In this document: one piece after another, positions 34,718 through 45,021 of the stretch
Layout: each line of letters opens with the position of its first letter
Numbering within the stretch: the first letter of the stretch is position 1
NCBI RefSeq assembly: GCF_026651855.1
Contig: NZ_CP093281.1
Span: 744,001-808,000, forward strand
Reading direction: 5' to 3'
Source of the DNA: Pseudomonas silvicola
GTDB lineage: Bacteria; Pseudomonadota; Gammaproteobacteria; Pseudomonadales; Pseudomonadaceae
Length of the DNA: 64,000 bases
Notes under the pieces: generated by a model
What the model was told of the DNA's origin: nothing
Databases searched by the model: none
What the model saw: the letters and a program-made list of their open reading frames with translations, nothing else
Program-made: the position numbers and the translations under genes

Positions 34718-35840
34718 ATGAAGCTCAATCCAGAACAACTGCGCGCAAAAGCGAGACGCACTGCCCCATTTCGCTTTCGACTATATTGATGGTGGCGCAG
34801 AAGTGACGCTCTCAATCACAATGAGGGCTATCTTTCAACAGTGGCGATTTTTACCCTCAGTATTACGCGATTCCAGTCAGCGGAATATCCGGTGTTGCTG
34901 GCCGCACGCAGTTGGCTGCCCCCCTTCTTGTTGCTCCCACTGGCTATAACGGCATGCTGAGAAATCAATCCGATCTCATGCTCGCCCGCGCTGCGGCTCA
35001 GGCGGGCATTGGCCATATCCAGAGCACCGTTTCAACCGCTTCTATTGAGGATATACAAGCGACTGGTCATCAGGAACGTTGGTTTCAACTTTACGTCCTT
35101 AAAGATAAGCAAGTAACATGAGAATTTGATCAATTAGCAAAGACGCAGGCTGTACTGCTTTGGTGGTGTCCGTTGATGCGGTGCATTTTGGTCATCGTGA
35201 GCGCGATAAGCAGCACTATCGACGGCCCATGAAACTCTCATTCCCGGCACTCTGTGACGTGGCGATGAAACCGGGCTGGGTGCTGCGCACTCTGGTGCCA
35301 CACGGTATGCCGGGCTTCGGCAATCTTAAGCCTTACCTGCCCGCTGAACAGCAGCAAGGAGCCGGCGGTGCCACTTACTTCGCTCAGCAAATGGACCAGA
35401 TGCCAAGCTGGGAAACGCTGGCGTGGATCCGCTCACTGTGGGACGGCGCGTTGTATGTGAAGGCATCATGACCGTTGATGATGCCCTTATGGTTCAAAAA
35501 TCGGTGCTCAAGGCATTGTCCTGTCGAATCACGGCGGCAGACAACTGGATTGTACCGCCAGCCCAATGTCTGTGCTTGCCAGTGTGCGAGCGGCGGTCAG
35601 TGATGAATTTATCATCCTGATCGACAGCGGTTTCCGCCGCGGCACCGACGTGATTAAAGCGCTGATCCTCGGGGCTAATGCCGTATTGATTGGACGTATG
35701 TTGTATGCGGTGGCCGCAGGTGGCGAAGCACTGGCGAACGAGTGATCACTGCGCTGGTTCAGGAAGTTGACCGCACGCTGGCCCCAGAATTAGGCTGCAA
35801 CACCTTGCAGACCTGCGGCGAGATGCTGCAGATCAGATAG
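34718..35840 (+). CDS. FMN-dependent alpha-hydroxy-acid oxidase/dehydrogenase
   Basis: Oxidises a 2-hydroxy acid such as lactate, glycolate or mandelate with FMN. The start MKLNPEQLRAKAR is followed by FAFDYIDGGAE-like residues in mixed frames, then LAAPLLVAPTGYNGMLRNQS, MLARAAAQAGIGHIQSTVST, ERWFQLYVLKDKQ and a C-terminal active site VLSNHGGRQLD (catalytic His, Arg near 35520-35545). It continues FIILIDSGFRRGTDVIKALI, LGANAVLIGRMLYAVAAGGE and GCNTLQTCGEMLQIR to 35840. About 374 residues. It is 99 bases after the uppP-like gene; a shared transcript is possible. It overlaps the convergent SDR gene by 8 bases. About eight frame breaks. Confidence 0.87.
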
Positions 35841-36575
35841 AGAGCCAGATATCCCCATCGACATACAGAATCTGCCCGGTGATATATCGGGCAGCCTCCG
35901 AGCTAAGAAAAACCACACCGGCCAGATCGTCAGGTGCCAAATCGACCAAGCGGGATTTTTTTCTGCATCGCGTCACGCCACGCGTCATCCTGATAAAACA
36001 CCTGAGTCATTTCCGTTTCGAAGTAGCGGGACCGATGCCATTCACGCGGATGTTATGCGCCGCCCATTCCGCGCTCAGCGTGCGCGTCATCCCCCGCCAA
36101 TCCTGACTTGAGCTGGCATGAGGCCGGCGCCGGGCACGCCCACACAGGTGGTCAGCGAGCACACATTAATGATCGCACCGCCGGATGCCGCAGAAACCAT
36201 GTTTTTCGCCACCGCCTGAGCACAAAAAAATGCGCCCTTGAGGTTAGTGCCAACAATGGTATCCCACAACGCTTCATCCACTTCGAGCGAAGGGCGAATC
36301 TGTTCGGTGCCTGCATTGTTAATCAAAATATCCACCCGCCCGCAGCCTAGCGTCTGTGGATGCTTTCAACGAGTGACATCCAGAATCAGTCCCTAATGCC
36401 TCTACGCCAGAGCGCGCAACTGCGCCACCGCGGCTTTTAGTGTAACCGCATCACGACCGGTGATCGTCACGCGCACCGGCCTGAACCAACGCCTGCCAGC
36501 GCACCGTAATGCCACGTGTCCCGCCCGTGACCAATGCGTTTTTACCTTGTAAGGAAAATGACGTATGACACTCAT
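35833..36575 (-). CDS. Short-chain dehydrogenase/reductase
   Basis: NAD(P)-dependent oxidoreductase of about 247 residues, last gene of the seven-gene operon. The start MSVIRHFP leads to a frame-broken GKNALVTGG-type cofactor motif, then RVTITGRDAVTLKAAVAQLR, VDILINNAGTEQIRPSLEVD (NNAG motif), LWDTIVGTNLKGAFFCAQAV and GAIINVCSLTTCVGVPGAG. The C-terminus FLSSEAARYITGQILYVDGD is standard for gluconate-5-dehydrogenase/3-oxoacyl reductase-like SDRs. The catalytic YxxxK lies in the frame-broken part near 36100. Its start overlaps the Zn-dehydrogenase stop by 4 bases. Confidence 0.85.
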
Positions 36576-37540
36576 AATTTGATTACCGTTTTCAGGAAGC
36601 CGATTTGCCGCAATCAGCGTCTGATGGTTTCAGGCACATCATCCAGCTGCACCGGTGGCGCGATAAGCCTTGTTAAGTCGTCCGCCAGCAAGGCCATGAT
36701 ATCCAGTGCCGCCTGCTGTTCATGCTGGAAGACACTGCAAACCCCACCAGCGTGATCTCCCGCTCCACTAAAGCATTCAGATCAATGCCGTCCGTATGGT
36801 GAAATATTCCGACCATCGCAATGCGACCACCCGAAGTTATCCCTGCGATCAGCTGCGAGAGTGCGGCAGGAAATCCTGAGGCTTCAACACCCAAGGCATA
36901 TTTTTGGGGCGTGGACAGCGGCACGACAGAAGCGATCAATTTATAGCGCTGCGCATTCGGTTCGATTAACTGCACCTGACATTTTTTCAAGCGATGCAGA
37001 AGTAACGCTGTCAAACCTCCGATGGTTCCGCCGCCCGTGACACACACAGCATCACCTTCTGCGTGGATTGGGAGTTGGATTCACCACTCGCAACGCCACG
37101 CCTAGCGGTTCACTCAATACCGCTATCTCATCGGGAATCGCATCGGGTACCGCCAGCAAACTACTTAGCGGTAACGCCACCTGTTCAGCAAAACCACCGT
37201 CAAACACTTCTCCTACAAAGCCCAGGGACTCGCACAGGTTCATCGCGCCAGACGAGCAAAATGCGCAATGGCCGCAATACACGCGCGAATCGGGGAAGCG
37301 ACTACGCGCATGCCTGGCTGGAAGCGCGGTCGCTCGCCGTTGATTTCTAATGACGCCGAACAACTCATGTCCTGGTGTTACCGGAAGATGAGCAATCCAC
37401 TTTCCAGTTTTGAAATTATGTAAATCGGAGCCACAGATTCCTGCTGAGTGCACGTTGATCCTGGCTCCATCCGGCGGGCACGGGGGGGAGAGTTCATCAA
37501 CAGTGACCTGACCAATACTTTTGAGGCGTATCGCTTTCAT
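36572..37540 (-). CDS. Zinc-dependent alcohol/polyol dehydrogenase
   Basis: Medium-chain dehydrogenase of about 323 residues (L-idonate/threonine/sorbitol dehydrogenase group). The catalytic zinc site is readable in VHSAGICGSDLHNF and VTPGHELFGV, and the structural zinc cysteines in RVYCGHCAFCSSGAMNLCES. Then GGFAEQVALPLSSLLAVPDA, AVLSEPLGVALRVVN, the nucleotide motif VTGGGTIGGLTALLLHRL and GGRIAMVGIFHHTDGIDLNA. It overlaps both neighbours by 4 bases (kinase upstream, SDR downstream). About five frame breaks. The substrate is presumably a polyol or hydroxylated intermediate of the same pathway. Confidence 0.88.
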
Positions 37541-38812
37541 CTCAGTTCTCCGGTGATCAGGCTGTTGATCCAGTGGGTGAATTCATATCCTTCCGCCGAC
37601 GCCAGCATCACGGCAACCGAGAAGCCATCGCTGAGCTTGTCGGATTATGGTTACTGGATGAGCCGGCACGTAAATCATCACCAGCGTCGGACAGCAGAAC
37701 AACGCCAGCCGCATAATCTGGGTTGCCAGCCACGGGCAGCCAGCCCTTCTGCAGCACGTGGGGCAAAGGCTTCCAGTAAAGCCTCACTGGTCAGAAATGC
37801 GCGGCGTAGCGGGCTGAGTTGCCAGTCATGTTCAACAATCAGCGTGTTGCCATCGCACCGCACATTGACCTGATAGCGGGCGGCGGCATCGTCAGGTTCA
37901 TACAACCAGCACGGATGCGCATAAATGTTATGGAACGTGGCTTTAATTTCAGCCAGTAAAGCGGGAATATTGCTACCCGCAAAAGCAGGGTCGAAACTCA
38001 CCAGTTCAGGTTCACCGTGCTGCGTTTCGTACCATACGTTGGCATTGTGTGCATCACCATGTGCCACCACGACACCGTGAGACGCCAGCGCAGCAGGTTT
38101 CAACACTTCTCCCGCAGCCAGGAACAGCTGGTGAAGAGTCTGGGGACGCTTTCGTTGACCTGCCAATGCATCTGGCTCAGGTTTCCCAATCAGCTAGCAC
38201 CTCACCAGCGTGAAGCGCTGCTAAATAGAACTGCGCTACTCGTCCACCCAAGCCATCCGGATCACCCTCGGAAACCAGTCGATTCCAGAACAATTGATGA
38301 ATAGATTCAGCTGCCACTTCTGCCGCCGTTGCTATACGCAACGTGGGCAGCGTGTGAGCGAGAATATCGCTATCGGCGCGACGCTGAGCCTCAATAATCG
38401 CTGCTGATTGCTTCCAGTCCGCTGTGGATTCCACTGCGGCACACATCCGCCAACGCTGATCGTTGCGTAAGCTGTACAGCGAATTTGTCGCCCGGTTCAC
38501 CGCAGGTGTAAACCGGCACATCGACAGCAGCGAAGCCATGCTCACGCAGCAGTTCAGCGCGGTAATACTCATCAATGGTGTGCTCTTCCCCTTCTTCGTG
38601 ATGGAATTTGAAAAACAGCGCCCATCCGCGAAGCACGCGACCATTTAAAAGTTCAGGCTGTATTGATCGCGGTTGATCTGCAGGCTGATCGCCTCGATCC
38701 CGGTGACATCTGCGATCAACTGCTGAAGTTTCTCGCTGGCACGTTCCCACTGGTTTTCTTTGGTTAAACGACGCGCTTCTGCCGCAAGTGGAGGACGCAG
38801 GCGATCATTCAT
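37537..38812 (-). CDS. APH-family small-molecule kinase or kinase-like protein
   Basis: Aminoglycoside-phosphotransferase/choline-kinase fold protein of about 425 residues. The start is MNDRLRPPLAAEARRLTKEN. The N-lobe reads GRVLRGWALFFKFHHEEGEE, HTIDEYYRAELLREHGFAAV and DVPVYTCGEPGDKFAVQLTQ. The catalytic Brenner-type loop is ASHGVVVAHGDAHNANVWYE (HGDAHNAN) and the metal-binding Asp is in LVSFDPAFAGSNIPALLAEI (FDPAF). The C-lobe contains IYAHPCWLYEPDDAAARYQV and ends INSLITGELR at 37537. It is embedded between a HisD paralogue and a Zn-dehydrogenase with overlapping ends, so it likely phosphorylates a pathway intermediate, not a drug. About six frame breaks. Confidence 0.8.
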
Positions 38813-40125
38813 CGCGCCCACCTTTCAGTAAGGTCTGTCGGATATCTGACACCGCCAATGCATGGCCGGGGACCCTTCATATTCCGCAAAGCGTTTGGCT
38901 TTAGGAGCCAATTCCTGATAGCCCCGGCTGGTGACATAAGCGATAGACATACGCTTCATATAGTCAAACACCGAGAGCGGTCCTGCGGTTTTCGCCGCCC
39001 CGTTGGTTGGTAACACCGCATTAGGCGAGCACGAAGTTACCCAGCACAATCGGCGAATGCTCTCCCAGCAGAAATTTCACCGCATTGCGGATTTTCATCA
39101 TCACATCCATCGGTTCAGTGTGCCAGCACTTCGAGATGTTCCGGGTACGCGTTGACGAATTCAATCGCCGTGGCAGAAGTCTTTGTGGTGAGGTTCACGC
39201 CGCAGAAGTGTTCGCCACAGAGTACGCGCTGGGAGAAATCTGCCCTTTTTTCACCGTCTGCTGCCAGTAGCCCGGTAGCGCGGCGATGGCCTCTTCCGCT
39301 CACGCGACGGCTGGACGTCACCAGATAAGCCGAGCTATCCGGGCCGTGTTCGGTTCAATTATCCAGATCGAGCGCCGCCAATGCCCGTGCGGAATCATCC
39401 CGCTAGATCAGGCTTTCGCTGGGACCCGCAGGCACCGGGATCGATCAAATGCGCAAGCGACGTTTGGCGCTACCACCCAGGGACTGCCGGGGCCGACAAT
39501 CTTCAAACATTTCCGGAATGGATTCGGTGCCGAACGCCACTGCCGCCACCCGTGCACCGCCACATTTATAAACGTGCTCAATCCCACCAGTCGCGCGGCA
39601 ACCAGCGTCGCATCATCCACAGTGCCATCCGGGCCTGGGGGCGTAATCACAATGGGCAGCGGCACACCGGCGACAATGGCGGGAATGGTTGTCATCAGCA
39701 ACACGCTGGGAAATGAGCCCTTACCGCGCGGGACATAGCAGGCTACGGCATCAATCGGAACATGGCGATCACCGGCAAAAGCGGGACCGCATCTCTTTCC
39801 ACCACATCTCCTCGGGCTTCTGTGCTTCATGGAACGCTCGGATATTCTCCACCGCAGAAACGGATCGCGTCGATCACCTGCCGGATCCAACGCGTTCGAA
39901 TGCCGCATCGAACTCACTGTTCGTCAGCCTTGATGGTAAAGGTTTCTGGCTGCACGCCATCGAATTCACGGGCAAAGCGAATTAACGCCTGATCCCCTTC
40001 AGTTCTGACTGCTTCAATAATCGGCTTCACCTTCTCGGCAAACTCGACAGGTCAGATTCGGTGCGTTTGAATAGCTGCTCAGGTAATACGTCAGACGTTG
40101 ACAGATCATGAAATGAAACGGCCAT
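38805..40125 (-). CDS. Histidinol dehydrogenase-family paralogue
   Basis: Zn/NAD-dependent alcohol-to-acid dehydrogenase of the HisD superfamily, about 440 residues. The start is MAVSFHDLSTSDVLPEQLFK. Family blocks are IAVACYVPRGKGSFPSVLLM in mixed frames, PLPIVITPPGPDGTVDDATL, VAARLVGLSTFINVAVHG, IVGPGSPWVVAPNVACAFD, VLLAGESGILDLD-like residues near 39360, GAAKTAGPLSVFDYMKRMSI, YVTSRGYQELAPKAKRFAEY and HALAVSDIRQTLLKGGRDE at the end. No other his gene is near; its neighbours are an ABC importer, a kinase and two dehydrogenases, so this is a catabolic paralogue, as with HpsN of sulfopropanediol degradation. About nine frame breaks. Confidence 0.85.
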
Positions 40126-40143
40126 AGTAAATCCTCAATATTG

Positions 40144-40892
40144 TCAGTGCGTGAATTCGTGTTGGTGAATGCGGCTCAGCACCTGATGCTGCAGCTCGAT
40201 AAATTCAGGTACGCGATTGATCCTCATGACGGGGGCGCGGTAAGTTCACCGCGAAAGTGGTATCGATTTTTCCTGGGCCCATCACCACTGCGGTCCGACA
40301 GCCTGACGGCTTTTCAATATCGTGCGTAACAAACATCACCGTCAGGGCGATGCTTTTCCACCAATCAGTAACTGCTGCATCTGGTGACGCGTCATGGCAT
40401 CCAGCGCGCCAAAAGGCTCATCCATTAACAGAATTTTGGGGCGATACGAGAGCGCTCGGGCGATGGCCACACGCTGCTTCATCCCTCCCGAGAGTTCACT
40501 GGGCCAGCGATCGGCGGCATCACCCAGTTTCACCAGTTCCAGATGCTGCTGCGCGATTTCCCGGCACTGGCTGGCTGGTGTGCCTGCGGCTTTCAGGGCA
40601 AATTCAATATTGCCGCGCGCCGTCAGCCACGGCAGCAAAGTGTAAGATTGAAACACTACGCCGCGGTCCAGTCCTGGGCCGGGAATCGGTTGCCCATCCA
40701 CCAGCACATCGCCGCTGTCAAAATCGTCCGAGACCGGCCGCATCGATAGCAATGTACTTTTGCCGCAGCCGGAAGCCCCAACAATCGAGACAAACTCGTT
40801 GTCGTTGAGCGTCAGGTCGATACCGTGCAACACGCGTCGGATTTGCCCCAGGCGAAGCCTTCCGTAGTTGATTTATTGTTAAGCTCCGCCAT
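40144..40892 (-). CDS. ABC transporter ATPase, nitrate/sulfonate/taurine type
   Basis: Cytoplasmic ATP-binding subunit of about 249 residues. Start MAELNNKSTTEGF, then LTLNDNEFVSIVGASGCGKS with the Walker A, GPGLDRGVVFQSYTLLPWLT with the Q loop, the signature LSGGMKQRVAIARALSYRPK, Walker B ILLMDEPFGALDAMTRHQMQ and the H-loop region near 40330 (frame-broken). The C-terminal tail EFIELQHQVLSRIHQHEFTH ends at 40144. These match SsuB/TauB/NrtD-type ATPases. The start overlaps the permease stop (TGATG). Frame breaks near 40845, 40720, 40345 and 40210. Confidence 0.9.
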
Positions 40893-41719
40893 CAGGAACG
40901 TCTCCGGTTGTAGCGGAATAACACACGCTCAGCGGCGCATGATTTGTCGGTAATCAGGCCTAGCAGCCCCAATAACAGGATGTAGCCAATAATAGTGTCG
41001 GTCTGGAAATAGCGTTGCGAGACCACAATGCGATAGCCCAGACCAGTTGAAGCCACCGGCCAGCACTAACCATGTCCATGCCCAACCGAGGCTGATGCGC
41101 AATGCATCCCATGCGGGTAAAGCTGAGGGAATGACATTCGCAGTAAGATTTTGCGATCGGATAAGCCAAGGGTACGACCCAGCCCGACGAAATCAGGTGG
41201 CACGCGTTTGATGGCATCGATCATCATCAGCACCTGCTGAAAGAAGGTACCAATCCAGATCACGAGGAATTTCTGAATATCGTCAGTACCCGTCCATAAA
41301 ATGGTGAGGGACAAACGCCACCACCGGCATATAGCGAATAAAATCGACCAGAGGTTCAACTATGGCTTTAAACAAACCGTAGCAACCCGCCAGAACACCA
41401 ATGAAAATGGCCATCGCCGAAGAGATAGCGAACGCAATCACCATGCGATACAGGCTGCTGGCAATACTTTGCAAAGTGCCGCGTTCTGTGCCAGCGTCAC
41501 CACTCTGATGCCAGACGCGCTCAATGCCAGGCAGAAAAATAGGCTTGATGGCCCCTGAGGAGGGCCAGCCACCAGGCCAGAATCCCCAGACACACGAAAA
41601 CCAGAATCGCGATATAGTTAAAAATTGCGCCCTCGTTGGCTCTTTACCAATGGTTAATAGGTGACTGACGGTTTTTTCTTCGCCTGCCGATTAACCCGCT
41701 GCAACTCAACTGAACTCAT
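40892..41719 (-). CDS. ABC transporter permease, nitrate/sulfonate/taurine type
   Basis: Inner-membrane permease of about 275 residues. The start MSSVELQRVNRQAKKKPSV gives a cytoplasmic tail; helices follow in SLYRMVIAFAISSAMAIFIG, VLAGCYGLFKAIVEPLVDFI and YMPVVAFVP. The EAA loop is clear in IDAIKRVPPDFVGLGRTLGL followed by SDRKILLRMSFPQLYPHGMH. The C-terminal end LERVLFRYNRRRS is at 40892. It is the second gene of the seven-gene operon. About eight frame breaks. Confidence 0.88.
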
Positions 41720-41779
41720 GCCCCCTCCTGTTTTCATGCCTCTCCGCTGACAGGTGCGGCAGAGAGGCGCTATTAACGC

Positions 41780-42744
41780 TTACTGCTGATTGGCAAACTC
41801 TGCATCAATGATTTGAGCAGGCGTCACCGGTTGGGTCACAATTCCGGCCTCGGTTGCCGCTTTTAAAATATGCGGGAACGTCTTGCTGGTAAAATCATGT
41901 GAAAGGTAGGCTTTGTTTTCACTCAAGGTGAAATATTTAACCCCATCAAAGGCGGTATCTAAATCCGCAGGCGTAGCCCCCACAGCTTTAGAAATAATGG
42001 CGCGACCTTCAGTGGTATTGGCGTTATAAAAATCGAGCGCCGCACCCCAGGTTTTAATTAATGATTTGATTTCATCCGGGTGGCTTTTAATAAAATCATC
42101 ACGCACGACCAGCACATCACTGATTAATCCTGGATCGGAAGATCCGCTATACAGCATTTTAATACTTCGGGTCTGATTTCTTCGCCACGCTGAGATACGG
42201 CTCGTAGGTGACTGCTACGGGTACTCTTCCAGCCAGGATGGCACTACCAGCCGAAGCTGCAGGCATCGGCACCGGTTTAATATCACTAAAGGATAATCCT
42301 GCCGATGCCAGCGCGCTGCGCAGCAAGATATCGCTGGTGGTGCCCTCTTCATATGCGACCTGCTTGCCTTTGAGCTCCTTAACGCTGCCGACCTCTTGCT
42401 CGCCAGATGGCGTCTGCCGTTGCTCTGATCCAGCACCAGGACGATTTTTACCGGCAGCCCGGTCGGAGTCATCCCATAGCGGTGTAGACAATATTGGCGG
42501 CATCAATCTGACCACTCGCCAGCGCCGCATTGATATCTTTATCTTCGGCGAAGTTGTCCACTTCAACCCATTCAACCCAGATTGCTTAAAAAGGCCGCTG
42601 CCGAGGCGGCTATGTGCCACTGGCCGTAGCCCAACCAGGTTCAACCCCCCCATTTTGATAGGCGCTGCTTCCGCTGCATAAACAGAGTGTGCCGCGAGTG
42701 TGAATAAACCTAAGCAGCAAACATGAGGAAACTGATTTCTTCAC
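41780..42744 (-). CDS. ABC substrate-binding protein, NMT1/SsuA type
   Basis: Periplasmic binding protein of about 321 residues. The probable GTG start at 42744 gives VKKSVSSCLLL and, across one frame slip, LFTLAAHSVYAAEAAP, a signal peptide with an AxA cleavage site. The mature part has PIKMGGLNLVG, VGSVKELKGKQVAYEEGTTS, DILLRSALASAGLSFSDIKP, ILAGRVPVAVTYEPYLSVA, LISDVLVVRDDFIKSHPDEI and KSLIKTWGAALDFYNANTTE, all typical of nitrate/sulfonate/taurine binding proteins. It is the first gene of the operon; no arginine- or sulfonate-specific residue pattern can be claimed. About four frame breaks. Confidence 0.88.
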
Positions 42745-43098
42745 AGCATGGAGAGAAAACGCAATAGTTATTTTCCCTTCTGTTATGATTATGGGGTGTT
42801 AGCGACAAGTGATACACTCATGTATATACAAGAGTATGCAAGAGTGGTGCCAGTTAAATATCCGCTTGTGTCCGCAGTCATTAATCTTTTCTGCGCCTTA
42901 ACGGTGCACGCCAATAGTGCACTGCACTATGGCAAACAATATCCTGCTCATTAAGAACGTCGAATAAATTAAAAGAAAAAAGCTGGGCGGGTCACAACAA
43001 ATTTTGGTGGGAGTAGAAAGCCGGGATGATTTAAATGCTACCCGAAAAGGAAACAGCAGGTTTCTGCTGTTTCCTGGATATTAGCGCTGGGGATAAAA
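42745..43098. other. Intergenic region, 354 bases
   Basis: Upstream of the seven-gene operon (promoter expected near 42750-42850, where AT-rich tracts occur) and downstream of lysE. It ends in a perfect hairpin at 43048-43075. I see no convincing gene. Confidence 0.5.
43048..43075 (-). terminator. Perfect 12-bp hairpin after the LysE-family gene
   Basis: AGGAAACAGCAG and CTGCTGTTTCCT pair exactly around a GTTT loop, 24 bases beyond the leftward lysE-type stop; an A-rich run follows on the minus-strand side as TTTTCGGG. Confidence 0.72.
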
Positions 43099-43721
43099 TT
43101 AACTTTGTGCACTCATTAAGCGCACAGCAACAAAGAACAACATGCCCGTGAGCATATTCCCCAGTTTTACCAGACGTGCGGTTTTCAGAAAGCGAACCAT
43201 CACGTTGCCCGCCATCAGCAAAATCAGGTAATAGCTCAGGCTGATCAGTTGAATCATCGAGCCCAGCACTGCAAAGGCAGGCGCAGTGTGAGTGACTGCT
43301 GGATCAATAAACTGGATGAAAAAGGAGACGTAGAGACAGAATGGCTTTCGGGTTGAGTCGCCCAGCAGCAGTGCGCGCGGAAATAATTTTCTATTTAACG
43401 GCTTCAGCGGGCTACCGGGTTACCTTCGCGCTTGCGCAATGCACCCAAGAATGATTTTTACGCCTAGAGTAGAGCAGGAACATCGCGCGAATACTTCACC
43501 ACCATAAAAATGTGCGGACTGGTGCGAATCGCGTCGCAACACCGGCCCAGGCAAGGAAGATCAGAATCAGATCACCCATCATCACCCCTGCTATCGCCTT
43601 AGACGCCGCTTTAGCACCGCGGCTCATCCCAGTACGCAGCACGTATAAACTGTTTGGGCCGGGCAGCAGAATAATCACCAGCGCACCCGCCAGAAACGTC
43701 CAGACATTGATAATTCTACAT
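43099..43721 (-). CDS. LysE/RhtB-family amino acid exporter
   Basis: Inner-membrane exporter of about 207 residues. The N-terminal helix NVWTFLAGALVIILLPGPNS and the motif LYVLRTGMSRGAKAASKAIA are diagnostic, followed by GVMMGDLILIFLAWAGVAT. The middle carries a frame-broken LYLGW-to-FNPKAILF region (43330-43360, reading NPKAILSLYVSFF across frames). The final helix FLKTARLVKLGNMLTGMLFF ends VAVRLMSAQS at 43099. The start near 43721 is approximate because the frame is broken just after the ATG. It lies alone; the substrate is unknown. About six frame breaks. Confidence 0.82.
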
Positions 43722-43951
43722 CGTGCAACACTAACAACCACTACTCCCACCGCCATGGGTTGATTCGCCCGATGGCTTTTGTTTTGATTTGACAGGTGAA
43801 AATTGACAGCGGATCGCGCTGCAATTGGGCCGGATATAGTAGCAGATGACGCGCTGTGCCATGTCGTCCGACGACTGCGTATCACTGAAAGAGTCATAGG
43901 CGCCTGCCAATTAGCGCTATATAACCATTGCATTACGCTGCAGGATAACTC

Positions 43952-45021
43952 ATGAACATAACGCTTAACCGCCTTGATTCTTGGCAGGCTTATCACCTTC
44001 CTCTTTGAATACACCTTCGCTACAGCCGTGTGGTGACCGACCAAATTGGTCGTCAGGTGACGATCCCGATCAGGTCGATCGCGTGGTGCTACCACCAAAC
44101 GCTGAACCTGCTGGTGCAACTCAACGCCACCGATAAGATCGTCGGCATCCTCGCGAACTGAAGCAACAGTTGTGATGGCTACGCGCAGCTGGTGCCTGAA
44201 CTGACACAGAAAGCCATGCTGGGCGAATCTTACCCATGTGGATTTAGAAAAATTGGTGGCGCTGCATCCGCAGGTGGTTTTTGTCACTAACTACGCGCCA
44301 AAAAGAGATGATTGACCAGATTTCGGCGCTGGGCATTCCGGTATTGGCTATTTCCTTACGCCATGACGATGCAGGGGAACAAGGCAAGATTAACCCCAGC
44401 ATGCAGAATGAGAATCAAGCTTACGATCTCGGCATCAAAGAAGGGATTACCTTGATTGGTGAGGTGGTGAATAAGCAGCAACAGGCCAAAGTGCTGATTG
44501 CCGCGGCGTTTGCCGGACGTAAACTGGTGAGCGATCGTCTGCAAGGTTTAACTGAGCAACAGCGTGTTCGTGCTTACATGGCCAATCCGGACCTCACCAC
44601 TTATGGTTCTGGCAAATACACCGGTTTGATGATGTTGCACGCGGGCGCCTACAACGTTGCGGCATCGACCGTTCAGGGTTTCAAGCAAGTCAGCATGGAG
44701 CAAGTTGTGGCATGGAATCCTCAGGTGATTTTTGTCCAGGATCGCTATCCTCAAGTGGTGGATGAGATCCAACAAGATCCGACGCTGGCGCACCATTGAC
44801 GCGCGGTGAAGCATCATCGGGTCTGGCTGATGCCGGAATATGCCAAAGCCTGGGGATATCCAATGCCAGAAGCTATCGGCTTAGGTGAGCTCTGGATGGC
44901 GAAGAAACTCTATCCGGACAAATTCCGCGATATTGATATGCAACAGCAGGCTGATCGCTGGTATCAGCATTTTTATCGGACCGCCTATCATGACAACGCT
45001 GCACATTCTGGCAGCCGGTAG
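43952..45021 (+). CDS. TroA/FepB-superfamily metal-chelate binding protein
   Basis: Substrate-binding protein of about 356 residues for an iron or other metal complex. The start MNITLNRLDSWQAYHLPL runs into a frame break in the signal region. Then VVTDQIGRQVTIPDQ, LNLLVQLNATDKIVGI, VDLEKLVALHPQVVFVTNYA, QISALGIPVLAISLRHDD, GLMMLHAGAYNVAASTVQGF, VSMEQVVAWNPQVIFVQDRY and KHHRVWLMPEYAKAWGYPMP give the two-lobe family pattern. The stop lies 32 bases inside the next gene. No permease or ATPase is adjacent. About six frame breaks, mostly before 44310. Confidence 0.86.

Noticed and set aside
37537-38812. Aminoglycoside resistance gene
   Set aside because: The fold is shared but the gene is locked inside a catabolic operon and resembles choline/homoserine-kinase-like APH proteins more than drug-modifying enzymes.
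38805-40125. Biosynthetic histidinol dehydrogenase hisD
   Set aside because: No other his gene is adjacent and the operon partners are transport and redox genes.
42748-42954. Rightward frame of 68 codons upstream of the NMT1-type binding-protein gene
   Set aside because: No ribosome site, no family resemblance and biased toward AT-rich chance codons in a promoter region.
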